A DNA stretch of 64,000 nucleotides. It comes from Nocardiopsis_B mangrovi (GTDB lineage: Bacteria > Actinomycetota > Actinomycetes > Streptosporangiales > Streptosporangiaceae). Below the pieces are notes generated by a model, which saw only the letters and a list, made by a program, of their open reading frames with translations, was not told the DNA's origin and made no database searches. Of this stretch, positions 56,733 through 64,000 are shown in pieces (the stretch's first letter is position 1; each line of letters opens with the position of its first letter). Made by a program: the position numbers and the translations under genes. Location of the stretch: contig NZ_JBHSFQ010000014.1 in the NCBI RefSeq assembly GCF_042653925.1, forward strand, positions 62,001 through 126,000. The letters are read 5' to 3'.

Positions 56733-57680
56733 ATGGCAGACACCACCCACCCCCGGCCGTCGTGGCGCGACCGGGTGATCGACTCCTCGGGCGTGCCCAT
56801 CGCCGCCCGCGACTTCGGCGGGGAGGGCACCCCCGTCGTGCTCGTGCACGGCCTCGGCGGCACCCTGGAGGACTGGGCCGCCGTCGCCCCGCGGCTCACC
56901 GCCCGCCACCGGGTCATCGCGACCGACCTGCGCAACAGCGGGCACTCCGGGGACGGGCCCTGGGAATGGGGCGCCGTCCTGGGCGACATCGAGGCGGTCG
57001 TCGCGGAATTCGGCGCTGAGGAGCCCGCCGTGGTGGGCGCGTCGCTCGGCGGCATGGTCGCCGTCCTGTGGGGTGAGCGCCACCCCCAGTGCCCCGGCGT
57101 CGCCAACCTCGACGGCCACCCCGTCCTCGGCGCGGGCCGGCGCCATCCGGGGATGGCGCCGGAGCGCGCGGCCGAACAGCGGGAACGGCTGGGTGCGCTG
57201 TTCTCGGCGATGGAGGAGCAGCGGGCGAGCCCGCTCGGGCCGGCCGACGCCGGCGCGCTGGCCGAGGCCGCGCGCTCCTCCGCGCGCCGGCTCGGCGCGT
57301 CCGAGGACGCGTTCGCCGCGAGCGTGTACCGGAGCCTGACGGCGGCCGACGGCGCCGGCCGCCGCTTCGCGCGCCCCCTGCGGGAACCGCTGGCGCGGAT
57401 CCGCCGCGCCATGGAGGGCCTCGACCTCTTCGCCGCCTATGAGAGGACCGGGGCCCGCACACTCGCCGTGCTCGCCACCGAGGACACCCCCGGCCAGGAG
57501 GAGTTCGCCGACCTCATGGCCGCGCACCGGCGCGGGGTCGGCGACGCCCTGGCGGACCTCGCCCGGGAACGGCCCCGCCTGCGCGCCGCCCGCCTGGCCG
57601 CGGGCCACGCGGTGCTCGCCGAGCGCCCCGCCGATGTCGCCCGGCTCGTCCTGGATTTCCTCGCCGGGGACGACGGCTGA
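56733..57680 (+). CDS. Alpha/beta-fold hydrolase
   Basis: A 315-residue hydrolase: oxyanion region VVLVHGLGGTLEDWAAVAPR, IATDLRNSGHSGDGPWEWGA, nucleophile elbow VVGASLGGMVAVLWGERHP (Ser ~104), and a C-terminal AAGHAVLAERPADVARLVLD with the catalytic His. A large Arg/Ala-rich cap (~140-220) lies between. It follows the HTH gene by 219 bp on the same strand. Family covers esterases, lipases and epoxide hydrolases; substrate unknown. Confidence 0.88.
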   Translation: MADTTHPRPSWRDRVIDSSGVPIAARDFGGEGTPVVLVHGLGGTLEDWAAVAPRLTARHRVIATDLRNSGHSGDGPWEWGAVLGDIEAVVAEFGAEEPAVVGASLGGMVAVLWGERHPQCPGVANLDGHPVLGAGRRHPGMAPERAAEQRERLGALFSAMEEQRASPLGPADAGALAEAARSSARRLGASEDAFAASVYRSLTAADGAGRRFARPLREPLARIRRAMEGLDLFAAYERTGARTLAVLATEDTPGQEEFADLMAAHRRGVGDALADLARERPRLRAARLAAGHAVLAERPADVARLVLDFLAGDDG

Positions 57681-58076
57681 TCCGGCGCCGCCCCGCGCAC
57701 CGGCTGCGGGGCGCGAACACCGGCGACCGCGAGCACGGACATCCCGTGCGCGGGTTCCGGACCTGCGAAGCCGCACGTCAGGGCGGGTCGCCATGGCGCG
57801 AGAACGGTGCCGGACGCGTGTGGCGCGCGCGTGCGGGGCGTGCGTCATCGCAGGTCAGAGCGAACATGAACAGCATATTCGCGTTTGCGTTCCGGTCGGC
57901 GGGTGCGTGAGGATGGGCCGCCCGCGGGCCGGGGGAGAACCCTCGCGTGCGGCCCGCCACCGCATCCCGCCACTGCGCGCCCGACCCGGGACGCCCCTTC
58001 GGCGTGCCGGAACCCCGGGCCGGCCCGAGGCCGCCGGGAACCGCCGCCGCGGACACCACGACTTCGAGGAGCGAAC
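57681..58076. other. Gene-free gap upstream of NmrA-like gene
   Basis: No supported gene; open frames are Arg/Pro-rich artefacts. A short AT-richer stretch at about 57863-57893 (GAACATGAACAGCATATTCG) is the only promoter-like place. Confidence 0.3.
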
Positions 58077-58943
58077 ATGACGACCCTGGTCACCGGAGCG
58101 ACGGGAAACATCGGCCGGCTCGTGGCCGAGCGGCTCACCGCCGCCGGGGAGGAGGTCCGCGCACTCACGCGTGCGCCCGCGAGGGCCGCGTTCGGGGCGG
58201 GCGTCCGGGTCGTCGCGGGCGACCTCGCCGCTCCCGCGACGCTGGAGCCCGCCCTCGCGGGTGTGGACCGGATGTTCCTCTTCCCGGTGGCGGCGACCGC
58301 GGACGAGGTCGCCGGCCGGGCCGCGGCCGCCGGGGTGCGGCGGGTCGTGGTGCTGTCCTCCGGCGCGGTCACCGGCGGCCTGGACGCCGGCTTCCACCTC
58401 CCGGTCGAGCGGGCGGTGGAGGCGGCCGTGCCGGAGTGGACCCATGTCCGCCCCGGTGAGTTCGCGCTGAACAAGGTCGCCCTCTGGGGACCGTCCATCC
58501 GAGCGGAGAACGTGGTGCGCGACCCCTTCCCCGACGCCGCGTGGTTCCCCGTCCACGAGGCCGATGTCGCCGACGTGGCCTGCGCGGCGCTGCTGGAGGG
58601 CGGCCACGCCGGCGCCGCCTACACCCTCAACGGCCCGGAGCTGCTCAGCCACCGGGAGCAGGTCGCGGCCATCGGTGCGGCCATCGGCAGGGAGGTCGCC
58701 CACGAGGAGGTCACCCCGGAGCAGGCGCGCGAGATGTACCGCGCGATGGGCGGCTTCGCCGGGGAGGCGGCCGATTTCCTCCTCGGGTTCGAGGACTACG
58801 GAGGCGCTGAGACCACCCCTGAGGAGGTCGCGGCGTTCGACCCGGCGGCGCTGGGCCCGCAGCCGACCGCGGAGCAGGTCACCGGCCGCCCGGCGCGGAC
58901 CTTCGCCCAATGGGCCCGCGACCACGCCGCCGACTTCCGCTGA
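58077..58943 (+). CDS. NmrA/QOR2-like NAD(P)-binding protein
   Basis: A 288-residue atypical SDR. ATG 58077 has GAGGAG 6 nt upstream. The cofactor motif is TLVTGATGNIGRLVAERLTA (G-x-x-G-x-x-G), followed by VRVVAGDLAAPATLEPALAG, VVVLSSGAVTGGLDAGF and WTHVRPGEFALNKVALW. There is no YxxxK catalytic pair, so it could be a redox sensor or a quinone or flavin-type reductase. C-terminal residues PEEVAAFDPAALGPQPTAEQ and ARTFAQWARDHAADF are typical of this subgroup. Stand-alone gene. Confidence 0.88.
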   Translation: MTTLVTGATGNIGRLVAERLTAAGEEVRALTRAPARAAFGAGVRVVAGDLAAPATLEPALAGVDRMFLFPVAATADEVAGRAAAAGVRRVVVLSSGAVTGGLDAGFHLPVERAVEAAVPEWTHVRPGEFALNKVALWGPSIRAENVVRDPFPDAAWFPVHEADVADVACAALLEGGHAGAAYTLNGPELLSHREQVAAIGAAIGREVAHEEVTPEQAREMYRAMGGFAGEAADFLLGFEDYGGAETTPEEVAAFDPAALGPQPTAEQVTGRPARTFAQWARDHAADFR

Positions 58944-59061
58944 GCCGGGGCGGACCGCCCGCCGCGGCGACCGCGGGCGCCCGGATCACACGGCCCGGCC
59001 GCGGTCGCGCGCGGCGGGGCCGGCGCACGGGGGAGGAAGGAACGGGCCGGGTCGCGCCGGG

Positions 59062-61500
59062 TCAGCCCTCCAGCGGGATGCGGGCGCGGACGTCGCCGAG
59101 GCCGCGGGCGACGAGGATCTCGCCGCCGGCCAACGGGGTCCAGCCGGACTCCTCCGGGTCCCATACGCGCTGGACACGGGGGTCGCAGTCGACGCGGACG
59201 CGGGTCTCCTCCTGGGCGGCGACCGTCACCGCCTCCCAGCCGATCAGCCGCACCGGTTCGTCGCCGGCCGGCCGCAGGTACACCTGGACGACCTCGCGGC
59301 CCGGGTGCGTCGCGGTGTTGGCGAGCCACACCACGACCGTGCGCACCACGCCGCCGTCGGTGTCGGCCTCCACCGCCCCGTACTCCCACGTGGCGTAGCC
59401 CAGGCCGTGTCCGAACCAGAACAACGGCTCCTCGCCCGAGGCGTCCCAGCCCCGGTAGCCCACTGCGGGCCCCTCCGTGTAGCGGACGACGCCGTCGACG
59501 GGGACGGGCGACCACGCCGGGCCCCGGCCGTCGTGGGCGGGGAACGTCGTGACGAGCCGTCCCGCCGGCTCCACCTCGCCCAGCAGGGCGTCGGCCACCG
59601 CCGCGCCGGCCTCCTGGCCCGGCAGACCCGCCCACAGGACGGCGTCCACGCGGTCCAGCCACGGCATCAGGACCGGGGTGGCGGCGTTGACCACCACCAC
59701 GGTTCGCTCGGCGGCGCCGGCGACCGCCTCGACCAGGGCGTCCTGCTCGCCGGGCAGCGCGAGGGTCGCCTTGTCGCCGCCCTCGTTCTCCTGCTCCTGG
59801 GTGAGGCCGACGACCACCACCGCCACCGCGCTCTCCCGGGCGGCCTCGGCCGCCTCGGCGATCGCGTCCTGAGGCGGCCGGGGCGCGCGTCGGGCCACGA
59901 GGCCCAGCAGCCGGACCCAGTCCCCGGCCGTTGCGGTCGCGGTGATCGGGGCACCGGGCTCGGCCACGGACTCGGCCGTCCACACGGGCGGGCTGAGCAT
60001 GTCGGCGCCCGGCCCGTCGGTGGAGGCGAGGGTGGTGGTCTCCGAGATCCCGGGCGCCCGGACGGTCCACGACCCCGACCCGCGCACCCCGATCTGCACC
60101 CGGGCGGCCTGGTCGAGGACCAGTTCCGCGGAGAGTTCGACGGTCGCGGCGCCGGCGAGCCACCCGTCCCCGTGTCCGGCGAGGACGTCGGCGCCGTCGA
60201 TGTGGCGGGACTCCACCACGCCGCCGTCGGCATCGCGGGCGACGACCCGGATCCCCGGGCTCCCGTCGACGGGGTCGCGCAGCAGCCCTTCGGTGGCGAC
60301 CGGGCGTTCGCGCACCTCCACGCCGTCGACCACGCGCACGTGCTCGGTGCCCAGCGCGGCGGTCAGGCCCTCGGCGATGCCCACCACGTGGGGCGGCCGG
60401 ACCATGGCCGAGCCGCCGCCCTGCGCGACGGTCTCGGTGGCGTGCCGGCCGATGAGCGCGACCGCTCCGGAGGGGACCGTCAGCGGCAGGGTCCCGCGGC
60501 GGTTGACCAGCACCGTCATCCCCCCGGCCGCCAGCCGGCGCAGCGCGTCGCGGCGCGCGGGGGAGTCCGGCGCCGGTGCGGGGACGGGCCGCCGCGGCTC
60601 CGGGCCGAGCGTGCCGACCCGGTCGGCCAGGCGCAGCAGCCGGCGCAGGTGCTCGTCGACGACCGGCTCGGGGACCGAGCCCGACCGCACCTCCTCCACC
60701 AGCCGCCCGCCCCACGGCCCGCCGGGACCGGGCATCACCAGGTCCAGGCCGCCGTTGGCGCTGGCGGCGGTCGACGTCGTGGCGAACCAGTCGGACATGA
60801 CCAGGCCGTCGTAGCGCCATTCGCCCTTGAGCACACCTTCGATGAGCCGGCGGTGCTCGGTCGCCGGGGTGCCGTTGACCCGGTTGTAGGAGGCCATCAC
60901 CGCCCACGGCCCGGCCTCGGCCACGAGCATCTCGAACGGCAGCAGGTACACCTCGCGCAGGGTGCGTTCGTCGACGACGGAGTCCATGGTGGTGCGGTCG
61001 GTCTCCGACTCGTTGGCCAGGAAGTGCTTGGGGGTCGCCGCGACCCCGCCCTGCTGCACCCCGCGGACATAGCCCACGGCCAGGTCCCCGGTGAGCAGCG
61101 GGTCCTCGCTGAACGCCTCGAACAGCCGCCCGCCCAGCGGGGTGCGGTGCAGGTTGACGGTCGGCCCCAGGAGTACGTGCACGCCCTGTGCCGACGCCTC
61201 CTCGGCCAGCAGCGCGCCGACGTCGTGGGCGGTGTCGCGGCTCCAGTGCTGGGCGATCAGGGTGGCGTTGGGCAGCAGGGCCGACGCGGGGCCGCCGATG
61301 AACTCAGGCCCGCGCACGCCGGTGGGCCCGTCGGAGAGGCGCGTCTCCGCCAGGCCGATGAGCGGTTCCGGCGCCAGGCCGAACATCGCGGCGCCCGTCA
61401 GCAGCCGGACCTTGGCGTCGAGGTCCAACCGGGTGACGGCGGCCTCGATGCGCTCCTCGCGTTCGGGGTCGGCGGCGCCCGCCGGGTCGAATCCGCTCAT
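59062..61500 (-). CDS. Glycoside hydrolase family 3 beta-glycosidase
   Basis: An 812-residue enzyme. The N-terminal (beta/alpha) barrel has LSDGPTGVRG, TPKHFLANESETDRTTMDSV (substrate Lys-His) and GLVMSDWFATTSTAASANGG (nucleophile Asp ~238). The C-terminal alpha/beta sandwich is interrupted by a ~130-residue PA14-like insert (VVARDADGGVVESRHIDGAD to AELVLDQAARVQIGVRGSGS), as in PA14-containing beta-glucosidases. A fibronectin-III-like domain closes the chain (PLFWFGHGLGYATWEYGAVE). No signal peptide, so it cleaves imported oligosaccharides or glycosides inside the cell. Confidence 0.92.
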   Translation of the reverse strand: MSGFDPAGAADPEREERIEAAVTRLDLDAKVRLLTGAAMFGLAPEPLIGLAETRLSDGPTGVRGPEFIGGPASALLPNATLIAQHWSRDTAHDVGALLAEEASAQGVHVLLGPTVNLHRTPLGGRLFEAFSEDPLLTGDLAVGYVRGVQQGGVAATPKHFLANESETDRTTMDSVVDERTLREVYLLPFEMLVAEAGPWAVMASYNRVNGTPATEHRRLIEGVLKGEWRYDGLVMSDWFATTSTAASANGGLDLVMPGPGGPWGGRLVEEVRSGSVPEPVVDEHLRRLLRLADRVGTLGPEPRRPVPAPAPDSPARRDALRRLAAGGMTVLVNRRGTLPLTVPSGAVALIGRHATETVAQGGGSAMVRPPHVVGIAEGLTAALGTEHVRVVDGVEVRERPVATEGLLRDPVDGSPGIRVVARDADGGVVESRHIDGADVLAGHGDGWLAGAATVELSAELVLDQAARVQIGVRGSGSWTVRAPGISETTTLASTDGPGADMLSPPVWTAESVAEPGAPITATATAGDWVRLLGLVARRAPRPPQDAIAEAAEAARESAVAVVVVGLTQEQENEGGDKATLALPGEQDALVEAVAGAAERTVVVVNAATPVLMPWLDRVDAVLWAGLPGQEAGAAVADALLGEVEPAGRLVTTFPAHDGRGPAWSPVPVDGVVRYTEGPAVGYRGWDASGEEPLFWFGHGLGYATWEYGAVEADTDGGVVRTVVVWLANTATHPGREVVQVYLRPAGDEPVRLIGWEAVTVAAQEETRVRVDCDPRVQRVWDPEESGWTPLAGGEILVARGLGDVRARIPLEG

Positions 61501-61681
61501 GCTCCCGCGCCTTCCTGGTAGGGCCGCCGCGTCCGGCCTCGGCGGGGGCTCCGGCTGCCGGAGGGCGGGCCGGCGCGGACCCGCGCGTTCACGGGGGCGG
61601 CCTACCCGTGAACCGGCTCCTTCATGTGTCGCCGCCGGATCGCCGGACGCCCGCCCTCCCGGCCGGCCGCGGCGGCGCGGG

Positions 61682-63262
61682 TCAGCGGATGGCGTCGGAG
61701 AAACCGTGCCGGCCCAGCGGTTCGACGAGTTCGCGCTCCTCGTAGGAGAGGTGGGACAGCAGCGTGTCGGTGAGCAGGTCGACCGCGTCCTGCACGTCGC
61801 CGATACGCGCGGGGTCGGCGACCATGGCGACCAGGGCGCGGTCGACCCTCTCCAGGACCCCGGCGATGGCCTCGTGCTCCTCGGCCAGCCGGTCGATGAC
61901 GGGCGCCAGCCGGGGGTCGGCCTTGCGCAGCCACGGGAAGACCGAACGGTCCTCCAGCGTGTGGTGGGTGGTGACGACGCGGCAGTAGCTCTCGCAGTAC
62001 GTGCCCAGCGTCCAGCTGTTCTGCCGCATCGTCATCGTGGCGATCATGTCGCGGGCCGCGGCGACGTCCACGCCGCCCTCGGCGACCTGGCGGATCAGGT
62101 CGCGCAGCTGTGCCAATTCCCCGCGCAGGTGGTCGTGGACGTCGATGAGGTGCCGCCCGCTCGGGTTGGCGGTGGCGGGCAGAGGGCCGCCGCCGGCGAT
62201 CGGTCCGCTCGGCCGGGTGGACTCGTCCCACACCGCCTCGCCGCTGAGCCGCGTCTCGGGCGGCGGGGTGGGCCGCACGCCCGCCGGGGATCCGGCGGCG
62301 GGCCCGAGGCCGGCCGCCGGCCGCGCCGGGGCGGGCGGGGGCGGCGGCCGGGTGGGCACCGGGTCGGTGGCCGCGCCGTGCTCGGCGCCGACCTGCTCGC
62401 GCACCCCGGGCGCGACCTCGTCGGCGAACCGCCGCAGCCCGGTGTCGTCACCGGCGTCGGCCATGAGGACGAACTCGCCGATTCCCTCAGTCAGGGCGAG
62501 CTCGGCGAGCTGCTCGACCCAGACCCGCGGCGGGCCTTGGAGGAATTCCGCCCCTGTTCCGGAGAACGAGCCGGTGATGTTGTAGATGCGGCGGATGGCG
62601 GCCGGGTCGCGCCCCGCCTCGCGCGCGGCGTCGTCGATGACCGCGTTCATCTCCGCCAGCCGCTCGGGCGGGGCGTAGGGCGAGCTGGGCAGCCAGCCGT
62701 CGGCGGCCCGGCCGGTGAGCCGGAGCATGCGCTTCTTGTAGGCGCCCAGCCAGATGCCCATGTCGTGCGCCGGGAAGGGCCCCGGCTTGGCGCCGTCGAG
62801 GCGGTGGTGCTCGCCCGCGACGCGTGCCGCGCGGCCCGGGGTCCACAGGGCGCGGATCACGGCGATGGCCTCCTCCAGGGCGTCCACCGCTTCAGCGGGG
62901 GCGCGGCGGGGGCCGCCGTTGGCCGCGATCGCGTCCCAGAAGGAACCCGCGCCGAGCCCCAGCTCCACCCGGCCCCCGCTGAGGATGTCGAGGCTGGCGG
63001 CGCTGCGGGCGAGGACCGCCGGCGGGCGCAGCGGCAGGTTGGCGACGTTGGGGAAGAGCCGGATGCGGGAGGTCCGGGCGGCGAGCACCGACAGCAGCGT
63101 CCAGGTGTCCAGGAACGCCGGCTGGTAGGGGTGGTCCTGCACGCTGACGGAGTCCAGGCCGAGCCGTTCGGCGAGCCGGGCCAGGGCCACCACGGCGTCG
63201 GCGTGTTCGGCGACCGGCGGCAGGAACGTGCCGAACCGCAGGTCGTGGCCGTAGTCGGGCAT
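61682..63262 (-). CDS. LLM-class flavin oxidoreductase fused to a hemerythrin domain
   Basis: A 526-residue two-domain protein. Residues ~1-300 are a luciferase-like (probably F420-dependent) barrel (RFGTFLPPVAEHADAVVALA, VSVQDHPYQPAFLDTWTLLS, GGRVELGLGAGSFWDAIAAN, MGIWLGAYKKRMLRLTGRAA). A Pro/Ala-rich linker (~300-360) leads to a hemerythrin HHE four-helix bundle with iron ligands in LIDVHDHLRGELAQL, VVTTHHTLEDRSVFPWL, DRLAEEHEAIAGVL and LLSHLSYEERELVEPLG. The hemerythrin may sense or detoxify O2 or NO and couple this to the flavin domain (inference). ATG 63262 has AAGGAG 5-6 nt upstream. Divergent from a MarR gene. Confidence 0.9.
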   Translation of the reverse strand: MPDYGHDLRFGTFLPPVAEHADAVVALARLAERLGLDSVSVQDHPYQPAFLDTWTLLSVLAARTSRIRLFPNVANLPLRPPAVLARSAASLDILSGGRVELGLGAGSFWDAIAANGGPRRAPAEAVDALEEAIAVIRALWTPGRAARVAGEHHRLDGAKPGPFPAHDMGIWLGAYKKRMLRLTGRAADGWLPSSPYAPPERLAEMNAVIDDAAREAGRDPAAIRRIYNITGSFSGTGAEFLQGPPRVWVEQLAELALTEGIGEFVLMADAGDDTGLRRFADEVAPGVREQVGAEHGAATDPVPTRPPPPPAPARPAAGLGPAAGSPAGVRPTPPPETRLSGEAVWDESTRPSGPIAGGGPLPATANPSGRHLIDVHDHLRGELAQLRDLIRQVAEGGVDVAAARDMIATMTMRQNSWTLGTYCESYCRVVTTHHTLEDRSVFPWLRKADPRLAPVIDRLAEEHEAIAGVLERVDRALVAMVADPARIGDVQDAVDLLTDTLLSHLSYEERELVEPLGRHGFSDAIR

Positions 63263-63369
63263 GACGGCTCCTTCATCGCTCATCGTGTGCTGTTGAGATC
63301 GTCTGATTTTTAGAAGATCTGTAGAACCTACTGTATTCCCGTCAGCAGGTCTGCTCGTATCCTGGGGGC

Positions 63370-63942
63370 ATGCCGTCCGCGTCACAGCACGACCACGCCT
63401 CCGCGACCGACTCCGGCGCCGCCGGGGGCGACGCCCTCGGCGCCGACCTCGGCTGGGCCCTGGGCGTCGCCTACCGCGCCTACGTGAAGATGGCGGCCGA
63501 CGCCGCGGCCGCCGTCCCCGGGAGTCACCGCGGGCGCCAAGTGCTGGCCGCCGCCGCGCACGACGTCCCCGGCACCCAGCGCGCGCTGGCCCGGCGGCTG
63601 GGGGTCGACCGCACCGCGATGACCTACCTCATCGACGACCTCGCCACCGCCGGGCTGGTCGAGCGCCGGCCCGATCCCGCCGACCGGCGCAACCGGCAGG
63701 TGGTCGCCACCGACGCCGGGCGCCGCGCGCTGGCGGGGGTCGACCGGCGGCTGCGCACCGCCGAGGAGCACCTGCTTGCCGGGCTGGACGCCGCCGACCG
63801 CGCCGCCCTCCGCGCGCTGCTGAGGCGGCTCGCGGTCTACATCGGCTCCGCAGATCCCGTGGCCGATGCCTGCCAGGCCGTCAGCGACATCGAGGAGGCC
63901 GAGTCGGCGGCCATGCCCGGACCCCCCTCCGCGCGCGGCTGA
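63370..63942 (+). CDS. MarR-family transcriptional regulator
   Basis: A 190-residue winged-helix regulator: WALGVAYRAYVKMAADAAAA, then the HTH TQRALARRLGVDRTAMTYLI, wing LVERRPDPADRRNRQVVATD, and C-terminal dimerisation helices ending VSDIEEAESAAM. ATG 63370 starts 108 bp from the start of the divergent LLM-hemerythrin gene; the AT-rich gap contains GTAG-AAC-CTAC and is the likely operator/promoter region. Possibly responds to oxidants via the hemerythrin enzyme's chemistry. The last 58 bp of the window hold no gene. Confidence 0.9.
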   Translation: MPSASQHDHASATDSGAAGGDALGADLGWALGVAYRAYVKMAADAAAAVPGSHRGRQVLAAAAHDVPGTQRALARRLGVDRTAMTYLIDDLATAGLVERRPDPADRRNRQVVATDAGRRALAGVDRRLRTAEEHLLAGLDAADRAALRALLRRLAVYIGSADPVADACQAVSDIEEAESAAMPGPPSARG

Positions 63943-64000
63943 GCCGGCCCCGCCGCCCCCCGGCGGGCGGCTCTCGGCCGCGCGCCGGCCGCTGTCGTCG

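Noticed and set aside
55416..57848. An 810-residue reading of the Nudix frame
   Set aside because: Only the last 163 codons carry the Nudix fold. The upstream part is antisense to the HTH and hydrolase genes.
58796..60907. A 703-codon minus-strand frame overlapping the GH3 gene
   Set aside because: Same-strand off-frame shadow; Arg-rich with no GH3 motifs, unlike the 59062-61500 frame.

Overview
The window is chromosomal DNA from a high-GC actinomycete. The signs are GC-rich third codon positions, many GTG starts, a DUF3052-ahpE pair, an F420-type luciferase-like oxidoreductase, a Tat-exported serine hydrolase, AICE/phage-type genes (DUF2637, DUF6221, short holins) and an EACC1-caspase conflict pair. 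A Nocardiopsidaceae or Streptosporangiales-like host fits, but the genus cannot be fixed from sequence alone.

Region 1 (1-6.06 kb) is ordinary core: the tail of pxpC, a DUF1445 hydro-lyase, a PhoD-like phosphatase, a YjbQ-family protein, and DUF3052 next to the 1-Cys peroxiredoxin ahpE. Region 2 (6.06-20.8 kb) starts at tRNA-Val(UAC) and is a graveyard of mobile DNA. It holds an integrase C-terminus fused in frame to a truncated hemC, two IS110-type transposase remnants, a DUF2637 (spdB-like) gene with a 9-bp tandem repeat, a one-spacer CRISPR remnant, and two decayed copies, in inverted orientation, of the same module (lysin, holin, convergent DUF4352 membrane protein, DNA-ligase fragment). 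It also has an intact IS256-family element sitting inside a small membrane-protein gene. Several genes here carry single-base frameshifts or a nonsense codon.

Region 3 (20.8-31 kb) is accessory: an esterase behind a decayed amidohydrolase, a TetR regulator with paired operators, a Ser/Thr kinase with an extracellular domain, and a tight minus-strand operon at 25.7-29.1 kb. That operon encodes two small zinc-ribbon proteins, an EACC1 protein, a caspase-Sel1 protein and two unrecognised small proteins. It is the best candidate for an unusual system in this window and looks like a caspase-based suicide or immunity module.

Region 4 (31-64 kb) is metabolic and regulatory. It contains a TetR-controlled molybdenum hydroxylase operon (2Fe-2S, FAD and Moco subunits) and a LacI-controlled sugar operon (Gfo/Idh/MocA, DUF6807, cupin) with a perfect 20-bp palindromic operator. 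It also contains TetR/SDR and MarR/MFS pairs, an orphan MetQ lipoprotein, a GH43 with a LacI-type operator on its promoter, and a cobalamin-riboswitch-controlled FecCD-type ABC importer read as BtuFCD. The rest is a Nudix hydrolase, a helix-turn-helix protein, a GH3 beta-glycosidase, and a divergent MarR / luciferase-hemerythrin fusion pair at the right edge.
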